Shown here piece after piece: positions 7,289 to 14,881 of a DNA stretch of 23,005 nucleotides. Both the position numbers and the translations under genes were made by a program. Numbering within the stretch: the first letter of the stretch is position 1; every line of letters begins with the position of its first letter. Source of the DNA: a virus; the IMG/VR virus record IMGVR_UViG_3300021962_005623, positions 1 through 23,005 of that record. One strand, 5' to 3'. Under the pieces are notes generated by a model that worked only from the letters and a program-made list of their open reading frames with translations, ran no database searches and had not been told where the DNA came from.

Positions 7289-7878
7289 TTATGAATAATA
7301 TGAATAAAAATATTTTAGGATTCTTTCTAGCATTCGTCTTAATTTTTGCCGGATGCGCTGGTTACCCTCCATATTTGGAGGGTAAGGTTATCACCACTTC
7401 AGAGTGGGTTCTCCCTGATTACAAGGGAGAGGTTGGATCGGTTCCTGTGGAGAGTCTCCCGCAAGAACTACAAGATGCTTGGGAGGGGAAGACTATAGTT
7501 TTAGTCCCCAAGGAAGCTGTGATGGCAGAAGCCCCACAAATCCCACTTAAGCCCAATGATAATTGGCTTGGATTTGCTGAGGGAGTTGCGACGATTGGAT
7601 GGGATGTATTGTCAGGGCTCTTCCCAAGTTTGGCAGCATACGCAGGTATAATTGCGTTGCTATTCCGTAGACCTAGACAACACTTTGCTGATGCTTTGAA
7701 GGCAGCACTTCCACTTGACGGAACAGTAGATCTCAAGGGTGCTGTAGTTAGTGTTGCTAAGGGCCTAGGTATGCTGCATACACAGAAGGTCGTAGAAGAG
7801 CCACTAGAGAAGCCCGTATCGAACGGGGACGAAGTTCCTGAGGTTAGTGCTCGCATAGATGAGACTAAGCCTGCGTGA
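7285..7878 (+). CDS. Lipoprotein with a second hydrophobic segment, function unknown
   Basis: This 197-residue protein starts with a lipoprotein signal: a charged N-terminus (MNNMNKN), hydrophobic LGFFLAFVLIF and a lipobox-like FAGC with the lipidated cysteine at C24. A second hydrophobic stretch (about 110-127, LAAYAGIIALLF) is followed by RRPRQH, and the C-terminus (about 168-197) is Glu/Pro-rich. The middle has no motif I know. Start codons at 7285, 7291 and 7300 would all keep the signal; 7285 gives the ATGA overlap with the SSB gene. A lipoprotein next to replication genes is unusual. It could be an outer-membrane lipoprotein for superinfection exclusion, a spanin-like lysis component or a membrane anchor, but nothing decides. 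The sequence is less A/T-rich than the following cassette, and it is the last gene before a strong terminator. Confidence 0.75.
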   Translation: MIMNNMNKNILGFFLAFVLIFAGCAGYPPYLEGKVITTSEWVLPDYKGEVGSVPVESLPQELQDAWEGKTIVLVPKEAVMAEAPQIPLKPNDNWLGFAEGVATIGWDVLSGLFPSLAAYAGIIALLFRRPRQHFADALKAALPLDGTVDLKGAVVSVAKGLGMLHTQKVVEEPLEKPVSNGDEVPEVSARIDETKPA

Positions 7879-7907
7879 ACTAAAGAGAGAGAGTATCTTG
7901 TAGTTCG

Positions 7908-7950
7908 ATCCCCGCTAGGATTAAAAAAATCCTAGCGGGGATTTTTTATT
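7908..7950 (+). terminator. Strong intrinsic terminator
   Basis: A perfect 15-bp inverted repeat pairs ATCCCCGCTAGGATT (7908-7922) with AATCCTAGCGGGGAT (7928-7942) around an AAAAA loop, followed by a T-run (7942-7947). The GC-rich base of the stem stands out in this A/T-rich sequence. No A-run precedes the stem, so it should act mainly on the + strand. It closes the replication operon after the lipoprotein gene. Confidence 0.95.
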
Positions 7951-7954
7951 TCTC

Positions 7955-7963
7955 TCTATAATG
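7955..7963 (+). promoter_or_regulatory. Promoter-like TCTATAATG element before the glycan cassette
   Basis: TATAAT at 7957-7962 lies directly behind the terminator and twelve bases before ATG 7975. It shares all nine bases with the elements at 3620 and 21803. The -35 position falls inside the terminator stem and does not resemble TTGACA. A start about seven bases downstream would leave a leader of only a few bases, with no room for a Shine-Dalgarno site. Confidence 0.6.
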
Positions 7964-7974
7964 TATCGTCATTT

Positions 7975-9150
7975 ATGTCTGAAAAACTTAAAATATTGGT
8001 AGTGAAGGCTAACGATGGAGGCTGTGCATACTACAGAGCTATCAGTCCCTTCTCTAAGTTACAAGAGCTATACTCTGATAAGGTAGAAGTTATTATTGAA
8101 GAGAATCCTTTAAAATGGCCCGAACCCGGAAAAAAAGTTGAAGGATGGGAAGAAGATCATAGCATGATAAAAAATACTCATGTTGTCTTCATTAATAACT
8201 TAAATAATAGAGGTGCTCAATACACAGCTAGACTTGTAGGTTTAGGTAAACAATATGGTAAGTTTGTACACTTTGATACAGACGATCTATTAACAGAATT
8301 GTATGAAGAGCATAAGTTGGCAGGCGTGTACAAAGATCAAGGATTATCTGAAATAACTAAATTTATTTATTCAAACTGTGATCTTGTAACTGTGACTCAA
8401 TTAAAATTTGCAGAAAGAATTAAACCTTTTTGCACTAAAGTATTAGCAGTAATTAAAAACGCAATAGATTATAACTTACCAGCATGGAGATTTCAAAAAC
8501 AATCATCTAAATTTGTTAGAATTGGTTGGGCTGGCGGAATTCATCACAACCCGGACGTAAAAGTATTTGCAGGTGTTCCTCATTTGGTCAATCAAAAAGT
8601 GGGGCGAGAAAACGTTCGCTGGGATTTTTATGGTCATCCTCCTATGCCACCTCCCGGACAGAAAAAAGACTGGCAGTTTGAGGCATGGGATCACTACAGA
8701 ACAGAGCTTTTGAGAGGGTTTAAAGGACAGCAGAACTGGGGTATTCATTATGCCCTTCCTCCAAATGACTATGGAGCCTTCTATGCAAACATGGATATAG
8801 CTATTGCGCCACTTAAAATGAATCCATTCAACGATTCAAAGTCAGATATAAAAGTAGCAGAAGCTGGTAGATACGCTGCGCCTCTTGTCGCTTCAAACGT
8901 AGGTTGTTACAATGAAACGATACATAATGGTAAAACTGGTTATTTAATTGATCCTGATGCTCCAAAAACTGAATGGGTGAGGATTCTTACTAAAGTTTGT
9001 AAAGATCACAAACACAGAGAAGAAATAGGTAGAAATTTAAAAGCAGTCACAGATGAATTATTTGATTTAAATAAAGTAGTTAAACAAAGATTGGACATCT
9101 ATGAACAATCTTTTAAAATGTTGGGATGGGATCCTAGGAGTAAATCATGA
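7975..9150 (+). CDS. Glycosyltransferase, GT-B fold (GT4/GT1-like)
   Basis: The 391-residue protein has the two-lobed layout of a GT-B glycosyltransferase. The N-terminal lobe starts with LKILVVKANDGGCAYYR and has an HFDTDD segment. The C-terminal lobe carries the donor-binding region, where AEAGRYAAPLVASNVG followed by NGKTGYLIDPD (about 297-332) matches the E-x-x-A-x-G-x-P-V/L-V and G-x-x-G-x-L motifs of GT4 enzymes. It would transfer a sugar from a nucleotide donor; the donor and acceptor cannot be read. It is the first gene after the terminator and the promoter-like element. It is read into the next gene by an ATGA overlap. Confidence 0.85.
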   Translation: MSEKLKILVVKANDGGCAYYRAISPFSKLQELYSDKVEVIIEENPLKWPEPGKKVEGWEEDHSMIKNTHVVFINNLNNRGAQYTARLVGLGKQYGKFVHFDTDDLLTELYEEHKLAGVYKDQGLSEITKFIYSNCDLVTVTQLKFAERIKPFCTKVLAVIKNAIDYNLPAWRFQKQSSKFVRIGWAGGIHHNPDVKVFAGVPHLVNQKVGRENVRWDFYGHPPMPPPGQKKDWQFEAWDHYRTELLRGFKGQQNWGIHYALPPNDYGAFYANMDIAIAPLKMNPFNDSKSDIKVAEAGRYAAPLVASNVGCYNETIHNGKTGYLIDPDAPKTEWVRILTKVCKDHKHREEIGRNLKAVTDELFDLNKVVKQRLDIYEQSFKMLGWDPRSKS

Positions 9151-9890
9151 TTTACCAATGTTATTTTAAAGAAGATCAGAAAGATAAATTATTTAATTCT
9201 GAACTTTATAAACCATTTGGATTAGAGCCAGAAGTAAACCCAGACATTGTAAAAAATTGTCCAGAGCTAGAAAATTCTTCAGTACGATTAAACTTGGCAG
9301 AATATTCTGCTTTTTTAAACATTTATAAAAATGGAGTAGACACTTTAGATAAAGATTTTTGGATAGGTTTTACTTCGTATAGACAATTTGATAAATCGCC
9401 CGTAGTCTTTCATTCTAGGAAAGTCTTTGAAACTTGTTTAATGATGTCGAATGGATTTGGTGGATGGGGCTTTTATAGGGTAACTACCAGCCCTAGCGAG
9501 CAAGCAGAGTTATGTCACCCTAATATAAATAAATTTATTGTAGACGTTTTAGCTCAATTTAGAATTTCTGTACCACCTAGATTTTATCAAGACAAAGTTG
9601 CTTTATTTTGTAATTATTGGGCTATGGATAAAAGAAAGTTTAAAGATTATATAGAGTGGTCTTGGCCTATAATTCAAAAAGCAATGACTATGAGAGATCA
9701 TGTTTATGCAAATACTGGGACAGTTCTTAAAACTACATCTAAAGATAAATGGATTGGATATTTTATGGAAAGGTTATTTATCATTTGGTATATGTTAAGA
9801 GATTATTATCCTGCTAACTTTGGTCCAATATGCGGTATACTTACTGACATGAATTTTATAAAAAACTTTTCTAGATTTTATAGGAGGTAA
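9147..9890 (+). CDS. DUF4422-like putative glycosyltransferase
   Basis: This 247-residue protein resembles the DUF4422 family found in capsule and O-antigen loci. An IGFTSYRQF segment (73-81) matches the family's IGLxHYRR-like strand, FCNYWAMDKRKF (154-165) leads to an EW pair (170-171), and GYFMERLF (204-211) matches the conserved GYxxERLF helix. The family is thought to contain GT-A-type glycosyltransferases, though the chemistry is little studied. The gene overlaps the previous one by ATGA. Its end holds an AGGAGG site for the next gene, which starts immediately after its stop. Assignment is by remembered motif layout. Confidence 0.65.
   Translation: MIYQCYFKEDQKDKLFNSELYKPFGLEPEVNPDIVKNCPELENSSVRLNLAEYSAFLNIYKNGVDTLDKDFWIGFTSYRQFDKSPVVFHSRKVFETCLMMSNGFGGWGFYRVTTSPSEQAELCHPNINKFIVDVLAQFRISVPPRFYQDKVALFCNYWAMDKRKFKDYIEWSWPIIQKAMTMRDHVYANTGTVLKTTSKDKWIGYFMERLFIIWYMLRDYYPANFGPICGILTDMNFIKNFSRFYRR
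9882..9887 (+). promoter_or_regulatory. Consensus Shine-Dalgarno AGGAGG
   Basis: AGGAGG three bases before ATG 9891 is the strongest ribosome binding site in the cassette, where most starts rely on ATGA overlaps instead. It lies in the last codons of the preceding gene. Confidence 0.6.
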
Positions 9891-10625
9891 ATGAAATTAA
9901 TTTTAGATAGGTGGCAAGGTTTGGGGGATAATCTTCAAATATCTACAATACCTCGACGTATGTTTGAAAAATACGGAGAGAAATGTGTATGGATATCTGA
10001 CGCTACTTTTTATAGAAATCCAGAAATTAGGAGTTTAGTTTGGGAAACTAATCCATATATTGCTGGCTTTACAAAAGAACCCGGAGAAAGTAAAAGAAAA
10101 GACATTAATTTTGGAAAGTTTAATTGGATAGAAATGTGGGAAAGATTGTACGGGTTAGAAGAGCCTTACAGCCATAAACCAGAGATACACATCGAAAAAC
10201 CAAAAGATATATTTAATGTATCTTCCAATGTTCTTCTTGATATAAGTTACAGTGAGGAATCGTTAAATGTGAATCAAAAACATTTCCCAAACTTTCTAGA
10301 AAAACATAAATCAGTAATTAAAGATTTGTATAAGTCTTTTTCTAATAAATCATTGTTTAAAGTTGTAAATCCAAATTTATCAAAAGAAGCATCGGTTGAT
10401 TTAATATCAATGCTTTGTTCTGAGTTAGATATAAAAACTTTACAAGTAACAAATATACAGGATTACTGTAGTGTTATTTCAAATTGTTCAGAATTTATAT
10501 CGACTCATTCTGGAAATCACTCACTGGCTGCTGCTCTTAGAAATTCTTCATATTGTTTGATACCAACAAGGTATTATCACATGAAATATTTTACTTACTC
10601 TAACATAAATTATTTATTAATATGA
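9891..10625 (+). CDS. GT9-like (heptosyltransferase-type) glycosyltransferase
   Basis: The 244-residue protein begins with a strand and loop DRWQGLGDNLQISTIPRRMFEKYG (6-29), the GxGDxLxxTPxxxxL pattern of ADP-heptose:LPS heptosyltransferases (GT9). Near the C-terminus ISNCSEFISTHSGNHSLAAALR matches the family's signature in which a short strand is followed by a Ser/His loop and a helix contacting the donor. It is shorter than bacterial WaaC/WaaF (about 320-350 residues), so one lobe is trimmed. It may act on a different sugar. It starts right after the preceding stop behind AGGAGG and overlaps the next gene by ATGA. Confidence 0.7.
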   Translation: MKLILDRWQGLGDNLQISTIPRRMFEKYGEKCVWISDATFYRNPEIRSLVWETNPYIAGFTKEPGESKRKDINFGKFNWIEMWERLYGLEEPYSHKPEIHIEKPKDIFNVSSNVLLDISYSEESLNVNQKHFPNFLEKHKSVIKDLYKSFSNKSLFKVVNPNLSKEASVDLISMLCSELDIKTLQVTNIQDYCSVISNCSEFISTHSGNHSLAAALRNSSYCLIPTRYYHMKYFTYSNINYLLI

Positions 10626-11464
10626 CAAAAGTAATTTATGTTCATTTAAACTATAACAAGTTTTCTTTTTCTAAAGATTTGGTAGAATATAACCATGTTT
10701 ATGGAGAATTACCAGAATATGCTATACATAGCATAAACCAATCAAAAAAATTATTTGATGATGTTATAATACTGACAGATGAGGATAATAAAGATGACAT
10801 AGAATCTTTTTACAAGATGTGTTCAATAACTTATCCTCATTTTTCTAAAAATTCTTTTTGGTTTTTTACTTTAGCAAGATTGTTTTGTGTTTTTAATTAT
10901 GTTGTAAAAAACAAAATAGAAAAATTTATACATTTAGAATATGATAATTTAATTTATTATAATGATAATTGTTTAAATAATTTACCTAATGGAGTATACT
11001 TTACTCAAGTTGGACCAAAGATTGGATCTGCCGGATTCTTATACTCTAACTCATTGATTGCAACTAATAATTTTTTATTAAGTTTGATAAAGTTAATTCA
11101 GATGGGAGAGGATTTTTTGGCAAATGAAATTAAATCAGTACACCTTTATGAAATGGAGATGATTGATTTTTTAAATATCAATAAGTTTTGCCAGTATTTA
11201 CCTCTGTTTCCAGATGATAATTATTTTGATATTTGCAAAAAAGTATTTGATGGAGCTTCTTATGGTCAGTATTTAGGAGGAACTAATAATGGTGACCCTG
11301 CAGGCTGGTTTGGAACTCATCATCATGTTGGAAATAAATTGCAAAAAAATGAAATTGAAATAACTTTTCATGATAAACCTTATTTAAAACAAAATAATGA
11401 AATATTTGAAATATTCAATTTGCATTTACATAACAAAAAAGCTATAAAAGAGTTTTTATTATGA
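10622..11464 (+). CDS. Putative GT-A-fold glycosyltransferase
   Basis: This 280-residue protein opens with MTKVIYVHLNY, then VIILTDEDN (48-56), and has a candidate metal-binding motif HLEYDN (104-109) in place of the DxD of GT-A glycosyltransferases. A C-terminal NLHLHNK motif is reminiscent of a histidine-containing end seen in some capsular glycosyltransferases. I cannot name the family with certainty. The sequence is very rich in Asn, Lys, Ile and Phe, reflecting the high A/T content of this stretch. It sits in an ATGA-coupled run with glycosyltransferase-like genes on both sides, which supports the call. Confidence 0.55.
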   Translation: MTKVIYVHLNYNKFSFSKDLVEYNHVYGELPEYAIHSINQSKKLFDDVIILTDEDNKDDIESFYKMCSITYPHFSKNSFWFFTLARLFCVFNYVVKNKIEKFIHLEYDNLIYYNDNCLNNLPNGVYFTQVGPKIGSAGFLYSNSLIATNNFLLSLIKLIQMGEDFLANEIKSVHLYEMEMIDFLNINKFCQYLPLFPDDNYFDICKKVFDGASYGQYLGGTNNGDPAGWFGTHHHVGNKLQKNEIEITFHDKPYLKQNNEIFEIFNLHLHNKKAIKEFLL

Positions 11465-12204
11465 ATTTTATAACTGGTGATAAATTTAAATCTATAGCCG
11501 AAGATTTCTTAGATCAATCTAAACCGTTCTTAAACTTAGCCAAGAAACCAAGAATAATTTTTTTATTTACTGATTGGGTAGATGCGTTTAAAAAACAAAT
11601 TTTACCAAGTATTGATTATGAGTTTAAATTAATAACTCACAATGCTGATATGGGAGTTTATGAAAAAGATTTAGATTTGTTAAATGATCGTAGATTGATT
11701 AGGTGGTTTGGTATGAACTGCCACATTGAGCATGAAAAGCTGACTCCTATACCGATTGGTATGGCTAACGAAAAATGGCCCCACGGAGACGAGAAGTTAC
11801 TACAAAAAATAATAGATTTAAATCTTCTCAAAAAAAACAAAATATATTGTAATTTCGATATATCCACCAGCCCAATTAGACAACAAATTTTAAATCAATT
11901 AAAAGATCAAAAAGATATTGATTTTGAGTTTAGAAGATTGAATCAAGAAGATTACTGGAAAACTCTCGCATCGTATAAGTATGTCATATCTCCTCCGGGT
12001 AACGGAGTTGATTGCCATAGAATATGGGAATCTTTATATTTAAAAACCATACCAATTTGTTTAGATTGTGTAGAGTTAAAATCTTTTAACTTATTCAAAA
12101 TAAAAAGTTTTAAAAATTTTCAAATTACTACAACTGAGACAAATTTTTTTAACAATTGTGAAATTTATGATTTTGATTATTGGGAATCTATAATAAAATT
12201 ATGA
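11461..12204 (+). CDS. Exostosin/GT47-like glycosyltransferase
   Basis: The 247-residue protein contains YWKTLASYKYVISPPGNG (165-182) followed by VDCHRIWESLYLKTIPI (183-199). This is the pattern of exostosin-like (GT47-related) glycosyltransferases in which a strand, the SPPGNGxDCHRxWE loop and a helix bind the donor. An N-terminal Rossmann-like lobe is suggested by RIIFLFTDW (31-39). IPIGMANEKWPHG (97-109) also fits proteins of this type found in phage and algal-virus genomes. Donor and acceptor are unknown. It overlaps both neighbours by ATGA. Confidence in a glycosyltransferase is good; the exact family is less certain. Confidence 0.75.
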   Translation: MNFITGDKFKSIAEDFLDQSKPFLNLAKKPRIIFLFTDWVDAFKKQILPSIDYEFKLITHNADMGVYEKDLDLLNDRRLIRWFGMNCHIEHEKLTPIPIGMANEKWPHGDEKLLQKIIDLNLLKKNKIYCNFDISTSPIRQQILNQLKDQKDIDFEFRRLNQEDYWKTLASYKYVISPPGNGVDCHRIWESLYLKTIPICLDCVELKSFNLFKIKSFKNFQITTTETNFFNNCEIYDFDYWESIIKL

Positions 12205-12779
12205 AAAAATTTACTAATAATTGGTTTGATAATTCAAAAATTTTATTTGATGTTTTTTTATCGAAATATAAGAATGAAAAAGATATAAAATTTTTAGAGA
12301 TTGGTAGTTTTGAAGGTAAATCAACTTGTTATATGTTAGATAATTTTTTAACGAATGAAACTAACACTATAACATGTATTGATTCGTGGGAAGGTGGATT
12401 TGAGCATTCTGGGACTAATTTTAATGAAATTTACAATACATTTATAAGTAATGTAAATGAATATTTAAATAAAATTAAAATTTTAAAAGGTAATAGTTAC
12501 GACAAACTTTTAGACATTCAAAATTTAAGGGAGAATTTTGATTTTATTTATATTGATGGAGGACATACTGCTAGAGATGTAGTTCAAGATTCTACACTAT
12601 CGTTCCCTCTCTTAAAAGTCGGAGGAATTATGGCTTTTGACGATTACTTATGGGGACACAATCAATTACCTTTAAAAAACATTCCTAAGCAAGCCATAGA
12701 TAATTTTTTAATGGCTTATGAAGACAGTATTTCAATTATAAATTCAAGTCATCAGCTCTGGATTAAAAAAATAAAATAA
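12201..12779 (+). CDS. Class I SAM-dependent methyltransferase (Methyltransf_24-like)
   Basis: Starting at the ATG that overlaps the previous stop (ATGA), the protein has 192 residues; the frame stays open seven codons upstream, but that start has no support. The SAM-binding motif I is FLEIGSFEGKST (31-42). Motif II is ITCIDSWEGG (57-66). FDFIYIDGGHTARDV (113-127) is the post-motif strand and loop with the DGxH metal or acceptor signature of Methyltransf_24 proteins, which are frequent in polysaccharide loci and often O-methylate sugars. The neighbours make a sugar acceptor plausible but not proven. A TATAAT lies at 12189-12194, six bases before the ATG; in this A/T-rich stretch it may be coincidence. 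Confidence 0.85.
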   Translation: MKKFTNNWFDNSKILFDVFLSKYKNEKDIKFLEIGSFEGKSTCYMLDNFLTNETNTITCIDSWEGGFEHSGTNFNEIYNTFISNVNEYLNKIKILKGNSYDKLLDIQNLRENFDFIYIDGGHTARDVVQDSTLSFPLLKVGGIMAFDDYLWGHNQLPLKNIPKQAIDNFLMAYEDSISIINSSHQLWIKKIK

Positions 12780-12789
12780 TTGTTTTAAT

Positions 12790-13644
12790 ATGTATCCTAA
12801 AAAAGTTGGTATCGTATGTGACACGGGATACGTTAGAAGCATTTGTATGTCTCGCGGACACCACGCGATAAAAAATTTATTTACGAACGTAAATATAATT
12901 AAATGTAAAAGTGATTTACAAGATATAGAATTATTATTCATATTCGATCCTTTTTTTATACCACACAGGAATATTTGGTTAAATGACGATTTTATAAATT
13001 ATTGCAATTTAAAAAAAATAAAAATTATTGTTTTTTACGGAGAAAAAATATTAAATTCTGTTTTTCCTGATGCTTACCCAGTATTTGAAAAATGCTTAAC
13101 TTTTGAAAATTTGAAATATTACGTCTGGGACGTTGATGATTCTATTAAACTAAATAAAAAAATTTTGAGATACTGTCCGTCAAAATATTACGAAAATAAA
13201 ATACCAAAGGTTGAAAAAATAAATAAATGTGTTTTTATAGGTCAAATAAATACTAACCATTATGGAGAACGTAGAGAAGCTTTAAGTAAAATAAATAATT
13301 ATATTGAAACGGAAATTATAGAAAACTTTGATGGAACTTGGCAAGATTACTTAAAATTTTATTCAAAATACAAATTTTCTTTTTGTCCTATATCTGGAAA
13401 CTATAATGGACTGTCGCTGAGGTTTTATGAATCTTTATTAGTTAATTGCATACCCATTCAACAAGTTAGAAAAAATACTTTAAGTGTTTATTCAACAGAG
13501 GCTAATTTCAAAGATTGTATATTTTTTGAAGATATCGAAGAGCTTTCTGAAAAATTAAAAAAAATTGATGTGCAAGAATCTACAAGTAAAGTGTGGCTAG
13601 AAGATGAGTTATTAAAAATTTTTGTTGAGGATAATATTATATGA
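12790..13644 (+). CDS. Putative glycosyltransferase, GT-B/exostosin-like
   Basis: The 284-residue protein has an N-terminal region beginning VGIVCDTGYVRS, then a KCVFIGQINTNHYGERREAL segment (146-165). It ends with FSFCPISGNYNGLSLRFYESL followed by LVNCIPI (197-223). That last block has the layout of the donor-site region of exostosin-like and related GT-B enzymes (FxxxPxGN, then a loop, RxxEal, then xxPI), similar to the motif in the gene at 11461. There is a ten-base gap after the methyltransferase, with no clear ribosome binding site, and an ATGA overlap with the next gene. The family assignment is from motif layout only. Confidence 0.6.
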   Translation: MYPKKVGIVCDTGYVRSICMSRGHHAIKNLFTNVNIIKCKSDLQDIELLFIFDPFFIPHRNIWLNDDFINYCNLKKIKIIVFYGEKILNSVFPDAYPVFEKCLTFENLKYYVWDVDDSIKLNKKILRYCPSKYYENKIPKVEKINKCVFIGQINTNHYGERREALSKINNYIETEIIENFDGTWQDYLKFYSKYKFSFCPISGNYNGLSLRFYESLLVNCIPIQQVRKNTLSVYSTEANFKDCIFFEDIEELSEKLKKIDVQESTSKVWLEDELLKIFVEDNII

Positions 13645-14867
13645 AAAAATCACTTTTTAGTTTAGGTGAGTTATACGTTTCTGATTTTATTGACGAAAAC
13701 TCTGATCTCAGTAATAAAAAAACTGAGTTAAAACTTGTTTTAGATACTGAAGAATCTACAGTAAGATTAGAAAAAGTTCATCCTTTGCAGGATATGTTTG
13801 GGAAATACTGGTACAGATCTTCTACAAACTTTACAATGAAAAAAGAACTTAAAAATATTGTAGAGTCTGTAACTGATATTTTTAAATTAAATGATAATGA
13901 TCTATGGATTGATATTGCTTGTAACGATGGAACTTTATTAAATTATGTTCCTAAAAATTTAATAAAAATTGGTATAGATCCTGCTGATGATTCATTTAAA
14001 ATTGAATCTGAAAAACATTCTGACTTGATTATTCAAGATTATTTTTCAGCAGATTTATTTAAAAAATCAAAATACGGTTATTTGAAAGCAAAAGTTATAA
14101 CTACAATAGCTATGTTTTATGATTTAGATGATCCTAAATCATTTATAAGAGATGTATACGAAATTTTGGATGATAATGGTCTTTGGGTTCTGCAACTTTC
14201 TTATACTCCTTTAATGCTTGAACAAATTGCTTTCGACAATATTTGTCATGAGCATGTGTACTATTACTCATTATACAATATAAAAAATTTACTAAATGAT
14301 TGCGGATTTGATGTTGTAGATACTTGTTTGAATGATGTTAACGGTGGCTCTTTTAGAATTTATGCAATGAAGTCCTCTTGTGATAAATTAAATTTTGGGA
14401 CTCACCCATATAGAGATTGCTGTAATTTTAGAGTGAATTCATTGTTAGAGTATGAAAAAACTCTTAAGTTAGACGATCCAAAAACTTGGGAAAACTTTTA
14501 CGATAAAATAAATGATTTAAAGAAAAAGACTGTAAGCTTTATAACAAACGAGAAAGCAAAAGGTAAAAAAATTTGGGCATATGGAGCTTCTACTAAAGGA
14601 AATACATTACTTCAATATTTTGGTTTAGATTCAAGTATGATTGACGCAATTGCAGAAAGAAACCCTTTAAAATTTGGACTAAAAACAATAGGTACAAATA
14701 TTCCTATTGTGAGTGAAGAAGATATGAGAGAAGCTCAACCAGATTACTTACTAATTTTACCTTGGCAATTTATAAAAGAGTTTAAAGTTAGAGAACAAGA
14801 TTATCTAAATAAAGGTGGAAAGTTTATCGTTCCATGTCCAACTTTTTATGTAGTTGAATCTAATTGA
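13641..14867 (+). CDS. NDP-hexose C-methyltransferase-like protein, zinc site lost
   Basis: This 408-residue protein has the three-part plan of sugar C-methyltransferases such as TylCIII. The N-terminal part (SLGELYVSDFI) corresponds to the usual zinc-binding domain. The SAM domain has motif I DIACNDGTLL (91-100) and GIDP (111-114), and the catalytic-region motif HEHVYYYS (203-210). The C-terminal Rossmann-like domain has WAYGASTKGN (312-321), AERNP and LILPW. The N-terminal CxxC pairs that normally bind zinc are absent, and the protein begins at LGE, so that domain is shortened. Members methylate a carbon of 4-keto-6-deoxy sugars, which fits the GDP-mannose dehydratase two genes on. It overlaps the previous gene by ATGA. 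Confidence 0.85.
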   Translation: MKKSLFSLGELYVSDFIDENSDLSNKKTELKLVLDTEESTVRLEKVHPLQDMFGKYWYRSSTNFTMKKELKNIVESVTDIFKLNDNDLWIDIACNDGTLLNYVPKNLIKIGIDPADDSFKIESEKHSDLIIQDYFSADLFKKSKYGYLKAKVITTIAMFYDLDDPKSFIRDVYEILDDNGLWVLQLSYTPLMLEQIAFDNICHEHVYYYSLYNIKNLLNDCGFDVVDTCLNDVNGGSFRIYAMKSSCDKLNFGTHPYRDCCNFRVNSLLEYEKTLKLDDPKTWENFYDKINDLKKKTVSFITNEKAKGKKIWAYGASTKGNTLLQYFGLDSSMIDAIAERNPLKFGLKTIGTNIPIVSEEDMREAQPDYLLILPWQFIKEFKVREQDYLNKGGKFIVPCPTFYVVESN

Positions 14868-14881
14868 TATTTAATAATTAT

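Noticed and set aside
7419-7856. 145-residue open frame on the minus strand opposite the lipoprotein gene
   Set aside because: It lies wholly opposite a gene with a signal peptide and operon coupling, has no family motif, and its composition (Ser, Ala, Pro, Thr rich) is that of an antisense shadow.
12189-12194. TATAAT six bases before ATG 12201 as another promoter
   Set aside because: It is inside the end of a coding region in a very A/T-rich stretch and too close to the ATG for a normal start; chance is likely.
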